A DNA stretch of 6,193 bases from Holophagales bacterium (GTDB lineage Bacteria > Acidobacteriota > Holophagae > Holophagales > Holophagaceae). Where the stretch lies: contig JAIRRD010000193.1 in assembly GCA_031256155.1 (NCBI GenBank), positions 1 to 6,193 on the forward strand. The letters run 5' to 3'. Both the position numbers and the translations under genes were made by a program. The notes below the pieces were generated by a model, which saw only the letters and a list, made by a program, of their open reading frames with translations, did not search any database and was not told where the DNA came from. Positions 6,124 through 6,193 of the stretch are shown in pieces (within the stretch, counting starts at the first letter, position 1; each line of letters begins with the position of its first letter).

Positions 6124-6146
6124 TGACTTTTATTGTGTGTTACAAT
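6117..6146 (+). promoter_or_regulatory. Promoter for a gene starting at the right edge of the window
   Basis: The -35 TTGAAA (6117-6122), an 18-base spacer and the -10 TACAAT (6141-6146) are all close to consensus. TGT directly before the -10 gives an extended -10 element. Transcription would start near 6153, about 40 bases before the expected start codon. Confidence 0.6.
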
Positions 6147-6177
6147 TATTTTGCATTCGGCCTGGATCAGTTGGATC

Positions 6178-6193
6178 AAGGAGGGCCCCGAAT
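6178..6193 (+). promoter_or_regulatory. Ribosome binding site and probable start of the next gene (cut by the window)
   Basis: AAGGAGG (6178-6184) is a strong ribosome binding site. The window ends in AAT; if the next base is G, an ATG would begin at 6192, 7 bases after the site. Upstream, TGGATCA occurs twice (6163-6169 and 6172-6178), the second copy running into the ribosome binding site. The product cannot be known from this window. Confidence 0.55.

Noticed and set aside
1..6193. CRISPR array, tRNA or rRNA genes
   Set aside because: No regularly spaced direct repeats, cloverleaf-like sequences or ribosomal RNA segments were recognised on either strand.

Overview
The window carries five protein genes and suggests an anaerobic or microaerophilic diderm (Gram-negative-type) bacterium. 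A TonB-dependent outer-membrane receptor requires an outer membrane, a secreted protein with a CxxCH motif points to periplasmic c-type cytochrome chemistry, and a stand-alone flavodiiron protein is typical of oxygen-sensitive bacteria. The phylum cannot be fixed from this sequence; Desulfobacterota- or Synergistota-like lineages would fit, but that is a guess.

Layout. (1) Positions 2-2704, plus strand: the 3' part of a TonB-dependent receptor gene, whose 5' end lies before the window, is followed after 9 bases by a secreted protein. That protein appears to be a tandem duplication of a molybdopterin-oxidoreductase-like (SUOX-type) domain, with a CxxCH motif in the first copy. The two genes look translationally coupled and are probably one uptake or periplasmic redox unit of unknown substrate. 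(2) Positions 2715-4413, minus strand: a class A flavodiiron protein (fprA-like, O2/NO reduction) is followed 16 bases later by a small four-helix EamA/SMR-type membrane protein. This operon converges on the receptor operon with only 10 bases between the stop codons. (3) Positions 4414-4598: a structured divergent intergenic region with a near-perfect palindrome, two shorter hairpins and a 13-base imperfect inverted repeat at its edges. The palindrome holds candidate back-to-back promoters for fprA and rarA. (4) Positions 4599-6002, plus strand: rarA (mgsA), an AAA+ replication-associated recombination ATPase with an unusual HTH-like C-terminal extension. (5) Positions 6003-6193: a degenerate second copy of the intergenic palindrome, two perfect hairpins, and a good promoter and ribosome binding site for a gene that appears to begin at the very last bases of the window.

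The receptor pair has no obvious link to the fprA or rarA units. The parts most worth following are the receptor/duplicated-domain/CxxCH pair, the palindromic promoter region, the C-terminal extension of RarA, and the palindrome overlapping the -35 box at the right end.
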